Source: Paracoccaceae bacterium (lineage in GTDB: Bacteria; Pseudomonadota; Alphaproteobacteria; Rhodobacterales; Rhodobacteraceae). Taken from it: a stretch of 7,490 nucleotides of DNA. Below, piece by piece: positions 1-6,981 of the stretch; the stretch's first letter is position 1, and the number at the start of each line of letters is the position of its first letter. Position numbers and translations under genes: made by a program. The DNA is taken from the NCBI GenBank assembly GCA_003551745.1, contig PUNI01000074.1, forward strand, positions 1 through 7,490. Reading direction: 5' to 3'. The notes beneath the pieces were generated by a model, which saw only the letters and a list, made by a program, of their open reading frames with translations, made no database searches and had not been told where the DNA came from.

Positions 1-1065
1 CGCATGACGCTCCAGCACCGCGGCCACCAGCGCCTGCCACTCGGCCTGCCTGCGCGCTGGCCCGTAGTTCTCCAGCACATCGGCGCGCGCCGCGGCCCCG
101 AGCGCGCGGCGCCGGCCGGGTGCGTCGAGCAGCGCGGTGAGCGCGGCCTCCCAATCGCCGGGCCCGTCGGCGAGCAGCCCGGTGCGGCCATGGGCGATGG
201 CGCGGCGCTGGGTGGCCGTGGGTGAGGCGACGCTGGGCACGCCGAAGGCACCGGCCTCGATGTATTTCAGCTCGCTGCGGGCCTGCGCAAAAGGCGAGTC
301 GAGCTCGAGCGGGATCAGGTTGACATCGATCCCGGCGATGAGGCCGATGAAGTCGCGGTAGGGCAGGAAGGGCTGGTGGCGGACGCGCGCGCCGAAACCG
401 GCCAGCGCCTCGGGCACGTGCAGCTTTCCGGCAATCAGCAGGTGCAGCGTGGGCCGCGCCGACAGCAGCTGCAGCAGCACCGGCAGGATCAGCGCGAAAT
501 CGGCGTCGTGATGGGCCGAGCCGGAGAAATAGCCCAGGGTCGGCGGCGCGTCGGCCGCGCGCGCCGGCGCCGCCGCGGCGCGGTCGAGAAACTCCTGCGA
601 GAGGCCGTTGCGCATCACCACGCAGTCGCCGTGCAGGGCGATGGCCCTGTCACGCAGGAAATCGGTCGCACAGATCACCGTATCGGCGGCCCGGAGCGCG
701 GTGCGATAGGGCGCGGTCAGATCCGCGCCCGACGGCCCGCCGAAGCCGGCCAGATGGGCCTGGCCATCGGGGTCGAACACCAGATCGTCGACGTCATAGG
801 CAACCGCGCAGCCGGCTGCGCGGGCAAGGCCGATCGCGCGCCGGGTGACGGGGCCGTCGGGGACGCGGTGCAGCACCAGAAGCCGCCGGGCCCGGGGCAT
901 GTCCTGCCACAGGCAGCCGGTCGCCACCGTCCATCCCGCCGCGCGCAGATAGGCGGCCGGCTGGACGCAGCGCAGCTCGGTGGTGCCATGGCCCAGCATC
1001 GGCTTTATGGACAGGAAATGGATGTCGACCGCCCCGTTGCGCGGCCCGGTGCCCAAGCCGCTCAT
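1..1065 (-). CDS. GT4-type glycosyltransferase, C-terminus cut by window edge
   Basis: I translated this frame by hand. It runs open from an ATG at 1065-1063 to the window edge (355 residues), with an in-frame stop at 1122-1120 just upstream. The N-terminal half has a YDVDDLVF motif (residues 90-97), seen in many bacterial family-4 glycosyltransferases. The C-terminal GT-B domain begins near residue 176 with TLGYFSGSAHHD. It carries the nucleotide-sugar-binding pattern SELKYIEAGAFGVPSVAS (from residue 264), whose E265 and surrounding residues match the GT4 E-x7-E region. Known of the family: transfer of a sugar from an activated donor, usually for cell-surface or exopolysaccharide assembly. 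The acceptor and sugar cannot be read here. No strong Shine-Dalgarno precedes the ATG, and an upstream GTG at 1098-1096 is a possible alternative start. It is transcribed divergently from the permease at 1412. The call to a GT4-like family is firm; the specific role is unknown. Confidence 0.87.
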   Translation of the reverse strand, partial: MSGLGTGPRNGAVDIHFLSIKPMLGHGTTELRCVQPAAYLRAAGWTVATGCLWQDMPRARRLLVLHRVPDGPVTRRAIGLARAAGCAVAYDVDDLVFDPDGQAHLAGFGGPSGADLTAPYRTALRAADTVICATDFLRDRAIALHGDCVVMRNGLSQEFLDRAAAAPARAADAPPTLGYFSGSAHHDADFALILPVLLQLLSARPTLHLLIAGKLHVPEALAGFGARVRHQPFLPYRDFIGLIAGIDVNLIPLELDSPFAQARSELKYIEAGAFGVPSVASPTATQRRAIAHGRTGLLADGPGDWEAALTALLDAPGRRRALGAAARADVLENYGPARRQAEWQALVAAVLERHA

Positions 1066-1323
1066 GGCCCGGTGTCGCGGCGGCCGGGCGCCGGCCACGG
1101 CCGGGGTTGCGCTAGAGGGTCAGTGGAAACCGGACGCAAAGTCATCTGGGTCGCCTCTGCGGCAGGGCGGGGTGCGCTTTGCAGTCTTCGCGACGCCGCG
1201 GCGCAGGACAAGGGCCCTTGCGATCCCTGGCAGCTCCGCGCGACGGATTTGCCCATCTGCCCCGGGCCCGCCGGCGGCGACGGACCGTTTGCGTGATGCC
1301 GCAGCGCCCGCACCGACCGCCAG

Positions 1324-1341
1324 CCCGGACCGCCCGGACCG
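1324..1341. repeat. Perfect tandem 9-bp repeat, two copies
   Basis: CCCGGACCG occurs twice back to back (1324-1332 and 1333-1341), followed by a partial third unit (ACCGG). It lies about 70 bases upstream of the permease start. It may be an operator or simple low-complexity GC sequence; the sequence alone cannot decide. Confidence 0.5.
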
Positions 1342-1371
1342 ACCGGGGGGTGGCGTTGACACAGCGGTGGC

Positions 1372-1399
1372 CCCGGGGCAGGCAGGCGGACCCGGGGCA
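1372..1399. repeat. Spaced direct repeat CCCGGGGCA just upstream of the permease start
   Basis: CCCGGGGCA is present at 1372-1380 and again at 1391-1399, 19 bp from start to start (close to two helical turns). The first copy includes the palindrome CCCCGGGG. The second copy ends 12 bases before the ATG at 1412. The position fits a regulator site, but that function is inferred. Confidence 0.4.
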
Positions 1400-1411
1400 A
1401 ATGGCAACTGC

Positions 1412-2653
1412 ATGGACATCATTCCGATCATCGTGCTGCTGGTCTACCTCGCGCTGGCGCTGGGCACGCTTCCGGGCTTCAAGGTCGATCGCACCGGCGC
1501 CACCGTCGTCGGTGCGCTGGCGCTCCTCGTCACCGGCAGCATTTCGTCGCAGGATGCCTGGGCCGCCATCGACTACCGGACGCTGGGCATGCTGTTCGGG
1601 CTCATGCTGGTGTCCGGGGCCTTCGCGGTCTCCGGCTTCTATGCGGTGGTGGCCGGGCGGGTGGCGCATCTCGAGGTGACGCCGCCGCTGCTGCTGGCAG
1701 CGATCGTGGCCGTGGGTGGAGTTCTGTCGGCACTCCTGACCAACAGCGTGGTGGCGGTGGCGATGACACCGCTGCTGGTCTCCGCAAGCCTTGCGCGCGG
1801 GCTCAATCCGGTGCCCTTCCTGCTGGGCTTCTGCTTCGCCACGAACATCGGCGCCACCGCCACCATCATCGGCAGCCCAAAGAACATGATCCTCGCCCAG
1901 GCGCTGGATCTGAGCTTCACCAACTATTTCCTCCTGACGGTGGTGCCGGTTGTGCTGGGGCTGGCTCTGTGCTGGGCGATCCTCGCCTGGCTCTACCGGG
2001 GCCGCTGGACGCTGGACCCCGCCGGAGCTGCCGCCACCGCCGCGCCCACGGTGGCGGCACCGGCCTTCGACCGGACCGAGACCGTGAAGGCGGGCGCGGT
2101 GACGGCCGCGGTGATCCTCGCCTTCGTGGCCACCGACTGGCCGCATGAGCTGATCGCGCTGGCAGCCGGCGGCTTCCTGCTGGTCAACCGCCGCATCGCC
2201 TCGGGCGACGTGATGCAGCATGTCGACGGCAACCTCCTGCTGCTGATCATGGGGCTCTTCGTTGTGAACGCGGCCCTCGCCTCCACCGGGCTGCCGCAGC
2301 AGCTGATCCGCGATGCCGGAGAGGTCGGGCTCCGGCTCACCGACCCGGTGCCGCTGTTCCTGATCGGCGCCGTCGTCAGCGACATCATCACAGGCACCCC
2401 GGCCGCGATGCTGCTTGCGCCCTTCCTGACGGGGGCGGACGATCCGCATCTGCTGGGCGCAGCCCTTGCACTGGGGCTGGGGTTTTCGAGCAACATCTTC
2501 ATCTTCAGCAGCCTCGCCGGGATCATCGTGGTGGAACAGGCCGCCAGACACGGCGTGCGGATCGGCTTCGGCGAGTTCTTCCGCGCCGGCGCGCCGGTGA
2601 CGGTGATCAGCATGCTGATCGCCGTGGTCTGGCTGGTGGCGGTCCTGTCCTGA
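1412..2653 (+). CDS. SLC13/ArsB-type (ion transporter superfamily) anion permease
   Basis: This 413-residue, highly hydrophobic protein has about 10-12 predicted membrane segments. It shows the two-fold internal repeat of the ion transporter (CitMHS/ArsB/SLC13) superfamily. The first repeat has LTNSVVAVAMTP (109-120) and the re-entrant-like stretch ATNIGATATIIGSPKN (143-158). The second has VVSDIITGTPAAMLLAP (321-337) and GFSSNIFIFSSLAGIIVVEQ (357-376). A hydrophilic Ala/Pro-rich loop (about 200-225) joins the halves. Known of the family: secondary transport of anions such as dicarboxylates, sulfate or arsenite oxyanions; the substrate cannot be assigned here. The ATG at 1412 was chosen because the first membrane helix starts immediately after it. 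The open frame continues upstream into intergenic, non-protein-like sequence, and the Shine-Dalgarno is weak. It is divergent from the glycosyltransferase and convergent with dxs, so it is probably monocistronic. Confidence 0.85.
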   Translation: MDIIPIIVLLVYLALALGTLPGFKVDRTGATVVGALALLVTGSISSQDAWAAIDYRTLGMLFGLMLVSGAFAVSGFYAVVAGRVAHLEVTPPLLLAAIVAVGGVLSALLTNSVVAVAMTPLLVSASLARGLNPVPFLLGFCFATNIGATATIIGSPKNMILAQALDLSFTNYFLLTVVPVVLGLALCWAILAWLYRGRWTLDPAGAAATAAPTVAAPAFDRTETVKAGAVTAAVILAFVATDWPHELIALAAGGFLLVNRRIASGDVMQHVDGNLLLLIMGLFVVNAALASTGLPQQLIRDAGEVGLRLTDPVPLFLIGAVVSDIITGTPAAMLLAPFLTGADDPHLLGAALALGLGFSSNIFIFSSLAGIIVVEQAARHGVRIGFGEFFRAGAPVTVISMLIAVVWLVAVLS

Positions 2654-2670
2654 CGGCGGCGCCGCGCGAC

Positions 2671-2695
2671 CCCGCCGCCCGGCGTTGGCGGCGGG
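2671..2695. terminator. Hairpin between convergent permease and dxs
   Basis: CCCGCCGCC (2671-2679) pairs perfectly with GGCGGCGGG (2687-2695) around a 7-base loop. This gives a 9-bp, all-GC stem in the 74-base gap between two convergent genes. It is 17 bases past the permease stop and 32 bases past the dxs stop. No T-tract follows on either strand, so it may be a shared 3' mRNA-stabilising or weak terminator structure rather than a canonical intrinsic terminator. Confidence 0.55.
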
Positions 2696-2727
2696 CCCCG
2701 CGTCCCGGGCCGGTGCGGCGCCTTCGG

Positions 2728-4644
2728 TCAGGCGCGACGGGCGCCCTCCAGGCTGGTGACGCCGAGCGCCTGCAGGGCGGTTTCGGCAATGTCGGCGGCG
2801 GTCAGCCCCGCCTCGCGATACATGGCCGCCGGGCTTGCCTGGTCGATGAAGCGGTCGGGCAGCGTCATGGTACGGATGGCAAGGCCGCGGTCGAGCCGAC
2901 CGGTGCCGGCCAGCCAGTGCAGCACATGGGCACCGAAGCCCCCGGCCGAGCCCTGCTCTACCGTGATCAGCGCGGCGTGCTCGTCGGCGAGCCGGGCGAT
3001 CAGATCGGTGTCGAGCGGCTTGGCGAAGCGCGCATCCGCCACGGTGGCGCTGATGCCGCGGGCCTCCAGCGCCTCGGCGGCAGCGAGGCACTCATGCAGA
3101 TGCGCCCCGAAGGACAGAAGCGCCACCGAGGTGCCCTCGCGCAGGACCCGGCCCTTGCCGATCTCCAGCATCTGCCCGCGTTCGGGCATGTCGACGCCGA
3201 CCCCCTCGCCGCGCGGATAGCGGAAGGCGATGGGCCCCTCGTCATACTCGGCGGCGGTGGCGACCATGTGGACAAGCTCGGCCTCGTCGCCGGCGGCCAT
3301 CACCACGAAGCCCGGCAGGTTCGCCAGATACGCGACGTCGAAGGCACCGGCATGGGTGGCGCCGTCGGCCCCCACGAGCCCGGCGCGGTCGATGGCGAAG
3401 CGGACGGGGAGCTTCTGCAGCGCCACGTCATGCACCACCTGATCGTAGCCGCGCTGCAGGAAGGTGGAGTAGATCGCGGCAAAGGGCTTGAGCCCGCCGG
3501 CGGCCATCCCGGCGAAGAAGGTCACCGCATGCTGCTCGGCGATGCCGACGTCGAAGACGCGCGCGGGAAAGCGCTTGGCCATGATGTCGACCCCGGTGCC
3601 CGAGGGCATCGCCGCGGTGACGGCGACGATCCGAGCATCGCGCGCGGCCTCGTCGGTGAGGGTCTGGCCGAAGACCTTGGTATAGGCGGGCGCGTTCGAG
3701 GCGGATTTCTTCTGTGTGCCGCTCTGGACGTCGAACTTGGCCACGCCGTGGTACTTGTCGGCCGAGGTCTCGGCGGGCTTGTAGCCCTTGCCTTTCACCG
3801 TGACGGCATGGATCAGCACCGGCCCGGTCGCCCGCGCCCGGGCGGCGCGCAGCACGGGAAGCAGCTGGCCCATGTCATGGCCGTCGATGGGGCCGATATA
3901 GGTGAATCCCAACTCCTCGAAGAGCGTGCCGCTGCCGGGCATGCCGGTAATCAGCTGGCGCGCGCGCCGGGCGCCCTCGCGCACCGGGCCGGGCAGCGCC
4001 CGCTCGAAGCCCTCGGCCATGTCCTTGAGCGCGCCGAGGGGGGTGTCGCTCCACAACCCGGACAGATAGCGCGACATCGCGCCGGTCGGCGGCGCGATGG
4101 ACATCTCGTTGTCGTTGAGGATCACGAACAGCCGCCGCCCCTCATGGCCGGCGTTGTTGAGCGCCTCATAGGCCATACCGGCCGAGATCGCCCCGTCGCC
4201 GATCACCGCCACCGCGTCGCCGGTGGGCTGGCCCATGTCGCGGGCCACGGTGAAACCGAGCGCCGCCGAGATCGAGGTGGAGGAATGCGCCGCGCCGAAG
4301 GGGTCGAAATCGGACTCCGAGCGCTTGGTGAAGCCCGAGAGCCCGTCCTCCTGGCGAAGGGTGCGGATGCGGTCGCGCCGGCAGGTGAGAATCTTGTGCG
4401 GATAGCACTGGTGGCCGACATCCCAGATCAGCTTGTCATGCGGGGTGCTGAACACCGCATGGATCGCCACCGTCAACTCCACCACCCCCAGCGAGGAGCC
4501 CAGATGCCCGCCGGTTTCGGAGACCGCCGAGATCGTCTCGGCCCTCAGTTCTCCGGCCAGCTTCGCCAGATCGGCGTCCGACAGCGCCTTGAGATCGGCG
4601 GGGCCGGCGACGCGGTCGAGCGTGGGGGTCTGGGGGCGGGTCAT
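2728..4644 (-). CDS. dxs: 1-deoxy-D-xylulose-5-phosphate synthase
   Basis: This cytosolic thiamine-diphosphate enzyme condenses pyruvate with glyceraldehyde-3-phosphate, the first step of the MEP pathway to isopentenyl diphosphate. The 638-residue length is normal. Visible landmarks are H47 in GGHLGS, the ThDP motif from GDGAIS (149-154) to NDN (177-179), H299 in KYHG, the catalytic E370 in VGIAEQHA, R398 in LQRGYDQ, and D427 and H431 in GADGATHAG. Several of these fall at the same numbers as in the E. coli enzyme. The C-terminal transketolase domain is complete. I chose the ATG at 4644 over an earlier in-frame start at 4674 because GGGAGGA sits 7 bases before it. The gene follows pufC in the same direction after a 225-base structured spacer. 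This is its familiar place in Rhodobacterales photosynthesis clusters, where it feeds carotenoid and bacteriochlorophyll side-chain synthesis. It may have its own promoter or depend on read-through past the terminator. Confidence 0.97.
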   Translation of the reverse strand: MTRPQTPTLDRVAGPADLKALSDADLAKLAGELRAETISAVSETGGHLGSSLGVVELTVAIHAVFSTPHDKLIWDVGHQCYPHKILTCRRDRIRTLRQEDGLSGFTKRSESDFDPFGAAHSSTSISAALGFTVARDMGQPTGDAVAVIGDGAISAGMAYEALNNAGHEGRRLFVILNDNEMSIAPPTGAMSRYLSGLWSDTPLGALKDMAEGFERALPGPVREGARRARQLITGMPGSGTLFEELGFTYIGPIDGHDMGQLLPVLRAARARATGPVLIHAVTVKGKGYKPAETSADKYHGVAKFDVQSGTQKKSASNAPAYTKVFGQTLTDEAARDARIVAVTAAMPSGTGVDIMAKRFPARVFDVGIAEQHAVTFFAGMAAGGLKPFAAIYSTFLQRGYDQVVHDVALQKLPVRFAIDRAGLVGADGATHAGAFDVAYLANLPGFVVMAAGDEAELVHMVATAAEYDEGPIAFRYPRGEGVGVDMPERGQMLEIGKGRVLREGTSVALLSFGAHLHECLAAAEALEARGISATVADARFAKPLDTDLIARLADEHAALITVEQGSAGGFGAHVLHWLAGTGRLDRGLAIRTMTLPDRFIDQASPAAMYREAGLTAADIAETALQALGVTSLEGARRA

Positions 4645-4651
4645 GTCACGG

Positions 4652-4658
4652 TCCTCCC
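4652..4658 (-). promoter_or_regulatory. Ribosome binding site of dxs
   Basis: On the minus strand GGGAGGA lies 7 bases before the ATG at 4644. It settles the start against an upstream in-frame candidate ten codons earlier. Confidence 0.8.
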
Positions 4659-4715
4659 GGAACTGTCGGTGCACCGCCGCGCGGACTCCTGCCGGAGGCC
4701 GTCGGGGCGGCGCGG

Positions 4716-4755
4716 AAAAAAGGGCGCCGTGCGCGGGGGCTGCCCGGCACGGCGC
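4716..4755 (-). terminator. Intrinsic terminator downstream of pufC
   Basis: Read on the minus strand, GCGCCGTGC (4755-4747) pairs perfectly over 9 bp with GCACGGCGC (4732-4724) around a 14-base GC-rich loop. CC and six Ts (4721-4716) follow. This is a canonical Rho-independent terminator oriented to end transcripts coming from pufLMC. It lies 114 bases after the pufC stop and 71 bases before the dxs start. Confidence 0.88.
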
Positions 4756-4761
4756 AAGGTA

Positions 4762-4776
4762 CCTGTAGCCAACAGG
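4762..4776 (-). other. Small stem-loop in the pufC 3' untranslated region
   Basis: CCTGT (4762-4766) and ACAGG (4772-4776) form a 5-bp stem with a 5-base loop, directly next to the terminator stem. It is weak alone and listed as part of a hairpin series. Confidence 0.35.
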
Positions 4777-4784
4777 AAGGGAAC

Positions 4785-4802
4785 CGGGGTGTGGAGACCC
4801 CG
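4785..4802 (-). other. Stem-loop in the pufC 3' untranslated region
   Basis: CGGGGT (4785-4790) pairs with ACCCCG (4797-4802), a perfect 6-bp stem with a 6-base loop. It lies between the pufC stop and the terminator and is a candidate 3' barrier to exonuclease decay. Confidence 0.5.
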
Positions 4803-4804
4803 AA

Positions 4805-4831
4805 GCTCGGGCCAGGCTAGCGGCCCGAAGC
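4805..4831 (-). other. Stem-loop in the pufC 3' untranslated region
   Basis: GCTCGGGCC (4805-4813) pairs with GGCCCGA-GC (4822-4831, one bulged A) around an 8-base loop, giving 9 paired bases. It is the structured element nearest the pufC stop codon. Intercistronic hairpins are known to tune stability of puf transcripts in related bacteria; that role here is inferred. Confidence 0.55.
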
Positions 4832-4869
4832 CGTCGGAGGGGGCGGCGCTATGGGTCACCGCCCCGCCC

Positions 4870-5976
4870 TTACTCTTCGATCTCGTAGACCGGCTCGCCG
4901 GTGGTGGCGAGTTCCGGCCAGTCGGAGATCATGTCGAGCCGGTGCATGGGCTGCTGATAGCCCTTGTGGCAGGTGGCGCAGGCCACCTTGGCCACGTCGC
5001 CGAAGACCGGCCCGAGGCGTTCCTCGGGAAACTCTTCGGTCAGCGGCCCCAGCCAGTCGTTGTTGATCTCCTGCACCATGATGATGCCGAGGTTGGCGAC
5101 CGTCCACTGCGGGGTGTTCTGCGCCGGGTCGTAGAAGGCCCGCGTGTTGTGGCAGAAGGTGCAGTTCACGCCGAGCGCGTTGGAGAAGTAGTTCATCAGC
5201 GAGTAGGTGCGGTAGGTGTCCTGCACCGTGGCCGGGTTGGCGTCCGCCCGGCTCACCCGCGGATCGAGGTCGTGCACGTTGATGGCATTGTCCTCGAGCA
5301 GGAACTTCTCCAGCGCGTCCGAGGGCAGGGCCGTGAACTGGCTCTGCACGGTGGCGCGGTTCTGGTTGGCCGCCCAGCCGGCCGCGGCGTCGTTGACCGG
5401 GCCGAGCTTGAACCAGCTATGGGTCGGCACCGGCTCGCCGCGGTGGCAGGTATAGCAGCTGACCCCCACGTTGCCGGTATCCGGGTTGGCGTTGACATGG
5501 GCGCCCCAGAGCTCGTTGAGCTCCTGGGTCATCTGGATCATGCTGCGCGCCACCACGGTCTGGTAATTCTCGAGCCCCGGCTCCAGCAGGTCCTCGATGC
5601 CGGTCCACTGCCGCATGGCGGTGATCAGACGCTCGTAGTTGTCGACCGTCAGATCCGCCAGCAGAGGCTCGGCGCCCTCGATCACGTCACCGGCCCGCTC
5701 CGAGTCCGGGCCTGGCGGCACCGGCGGCAGGGTGAAGTACTCCGCGATCGTGGGATCCTGGGTCTCGAAGTCCGGGACGAACCGCGCCACATGCATGCCC
5801 GTGCCGCGCGGGCCGGTCTGCATGCTGACGTTGTCGTAGGAGCCCCCGGGTCCCCAGATCACATAAAGGATCCCGGCGAAGAAGATGGCCCCCCCGGCGG
5901 CCCCCACCAGGATGGCGGGGCCCAGGATGTTGGTGGGGTTATCGCGGTTCCACTTGTCGAACCATTTCGGAAACAT
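4870..5976 (-). CDS. pufC: Reaction-centre cytochrome subunit with three haem motifs
   Basis: This periplasmic multihaem c-type cytochrome on the reaction centre re-reduces the photo-oxidised special pair. The protein is 368 residues from the ATG at 5976. It has an N-terminal membrane helix (about 19-41) and no cysteine before residue 174, so it is an anchored protein rather than a lipoprotein. Three CxxCH motifs are present: CYTCH 174-178, CTFCH 272-276 and CATCH 333-337. Recalled Blastochloris viridis PufC aligns these with haems 2, 3 and 4. Their axial ligands are kept as M146, M261 and H160. The haem-1 CxxCH is missing: GIEDLLEPGLEN (126-137) stands in its place, and the haem-1 methionine aligns with I118. 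The ATG overlaps the pufM stop (TGATG) and has GGAGGT five bases upstream. The GTG at 5979 is too close to that site. A triheme PufC is known from Rhodovulum. Confidence 0.96.
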   Translation of the reverse strand: MFPKWFDKWNRDNPTNILGPAILVGAAGGAIFFAGILYVIWGPGGSYDNVSMQTGPRGTGMHVARFVPDFETQDPTIAEYFTLPPVPPGPDSERAGDVIEGAEPLLADLTVDNYERLITAMRQWTGIEDLLEPGLENYQTVVARSMIQMTQELNELWGAHVNANPDTGNVGVSCYTCHRGEPVPTHSWFKLGPVNDAAAGWAANQNRATVQSQFTALPSDALEKFLLEDNAINVHDLDPRVSRADANPATVQDTYRTYSLMNYFSNALGVNCTFCHNTRAFYDPAQNTPQWTVANLGIIMVQEINNDWLGPLTEEFPEERLGPVFGDVAKVACATCHKGYQQPMHRLDMISDWPELATTGEPVYEIEE

Positions 5977-6980
5977 CACTGACCTCCCATCGTCGCGGTG
6001 GCCGGGATCCCGCCGGCGTCGGGATAGGCTTCATAGCCGTAGAGCCCTTCATAGGCAGGCGCGAAGTTCTTCTCGACGGCCCAGAGGAACCAGTTGTCGA
6101 CCACGGTGCCGGTCAGCAGGATACCGATGCCGCCCGTGATCGGGGTGAGCACGGCGAACCACCAGGCCCAACGGTGGATACCCTCCATCGTGGCGTTGAA
6201 TCCCATGGTCCAGCGCCAGAACAGCGCCGCCCGTTCGGAAGCAGTGCCGCGGTCGACGATCTGCTCGAGCTCGCGGTCGCCGCCGAAGCGGGTGACGGCG
6301 AGGATCGTGGCCCCGTGCATGGCGAAGAGCAGCGCCGAGCCGTAGAGGAACACGATCGAGAGCGCGTGGAAGGGGTTGTAGTAGAGGTTGCCGTAGCGGA
6401 TCGAGAAGGCCGTGGTCCAGTCGAGATGCGGGAAGATGCCGTAGGGCACCGCCTCCGACCAGGAGCCCATTAGGATGGGCCGGAACAGGCCGAGCACGAG
6501 GAAGAGCCAGATCGCCGCCAGGAAGGCCCAGGCGATGTGCTTGCCCATCTTGTGCATCACGGCGAGCTGGTAGGAGCGTACCCACCACAGCATCACCGAG
6601 ATCAGCAGGAAGAAGCTGGCGATCAGGAACCAGCCGCCATCATTGAGCGGCGGGAAGCTGAGCCCGTATTCCGGGCTCGGCGGCTCCAGCGCCAGCCAGA
6701 ACAGCTGGCGCAGGAACTCGGGGATGGACCAGCCCACATGCGCGAGCATGTTGAGCCCGACGATCACGAACCAGGCAAGGCCGGTGGCGATCGAGACCAG
6801 CCCGGTCCAGCCCAGATAGATCGGGCCGATCTGGGCGTTGCCGAGCCAGCCCGCCAGGGACGAGAAGCCCGGTGTGAGTGCCCGCTCCTCGGCCATGTTG
6901 TTTTCGTTGTCCATCCCGTATTCGGGTGCGCCCTGCACCTGAACCTGGGTGAAGATGTTTTGGTATTCGGGACGGAACAT
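5976..6980 (-). CDS. pufM: Photosynthetic reaction centre M subunit
   Basis: This integral-membrane half of the type-II reaction centre has five helices (very roughly 53-79, 112-141, 144-172, 199-228 and 261-288). Compared with Rhodobacter sphaeroides M, numbering is shifted by about three. H185 in FPHLDW fits the accessory bacteriochlorophyll ligand, H205 in YNPFHALS the special-pair ligand, and Y213 the conserved tyrosine. H222, E237 and H269 are the non-haem iron ligands, and W255 is the quinone-site tryptophan. All are present, so the protein should be functional. It is 334 residues long; after NFAP it has about 26 residues (309-334) beyond the R. sphaeroides end, as seen in M subunits that partner with PufC. 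The ATG at 6980 comes one base after the pufL stop, with a G-rich site 7 bases upstream. The gene is translationally coupled to pufL and pufC. Confidence 0.98.
   Translation of the reverse strand: MFRPEYQNIFTQVQVQGAPEYGMDNENNMAEERALTPGFSSLAGWLGNAQIGPIYLGWTGLVSIATGLAWFVIVGLNMLAHVGWSIPEFLRQLFWLALEPPSPEYGLSFPPLNDGGWFLIASFFLLISVMLWWVRSYQLAVMHKMGKHIAWAFLAAIWLFLVLGLFRPILMGSWSEAVPYGIFPHLDWTTAFSIRYGNLYYNPFHALSIVFLYGSALLFAMHGATILAVTRFGGDRELEQIVDRGTASERAALFWRWTMGFNATMEGIHRWAWWFAVLTPITGGIGILLTGTVVDNWFLWAVEKNFAPAYEGLYGYEAYPDAGGIPATATMGGQ
5982..5987 (-). promoter_or_regulatory. Ribosome binding site of pufC inside pufM
   Basis: GGAGGT on the minus strand lies within the last codons of pufM, five bases before the ATG at 5976 and only two before the in-frame GTG at 5979. 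The spacing favours the ATG as the start. Confidence 0.8.
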
Positions 6981-6981
6981 G

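Larger units (their letters stand above)
1066..1411. other. Divergent intergenic region, no gene supported
   Basis: These 346 bases separate the divergent starts of the glycosyltransferase and the permease, so promoters for both should lie here. Several frames are open through it, but their translations are Arg/Pro/Ala-rich and resemble no protein, as expected from high GC. A TTGACA hexamer at 1356-1361 points toward the permease, but no convincing -10 box follows at normal spacing. I see no RNA gene, TGT-N12-ACA (PpsR/CrtJ-type) site or mobile element. Short repeats near the permease start are listed separately. Confidence 0.6.

Noticed and set aside
376..1296. Plus-strand open frame opposite the glycosyltransferase
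   Set aside because: The translation is low-complexity and Arg/Gly-rich, while the minus strand in the same place encodes recognisable GT4 motifs.
1356..1361. TTGACA as a -35 promoter element for the permease
   Set aside because: The hexamer matches, but no acceptable -10 sequence lies 16-18 bases downstream, so I do not call a promoter.
980..1411. N-terminal extension of the permease back to 980
   Set aside because: The extra 144 residues are Pro/Arg/Ala-rich, overlap the glycosyltransferase gene and precede a natural first membrane helix that starts at 1412.
1142..3091. Minus-strand open frame of 649 codons opposite the permease
   Set aside because: It is antisense to a clear membrane transporter, overlaps dxs out of frame, and its Arg/His/Gln-rich translation resembles no protein family.
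5977..5979. GTG start for pufC
   Set aside because: It would lie only two bases from the GGAGGT site; the adjacent ATG at 5976 has better spacing and matches the usual MFPKW start.
2713..5982. Plus-strand open frame of 1089 codons opposite dxs and pufC
   Set aside because: It lies antisense to two clearly recognised genes and crosses their non-coding spacer. Its translation is Gly/Arg/His-rich with no recognisable domain. Long antisense open frames are expected at this GC content.
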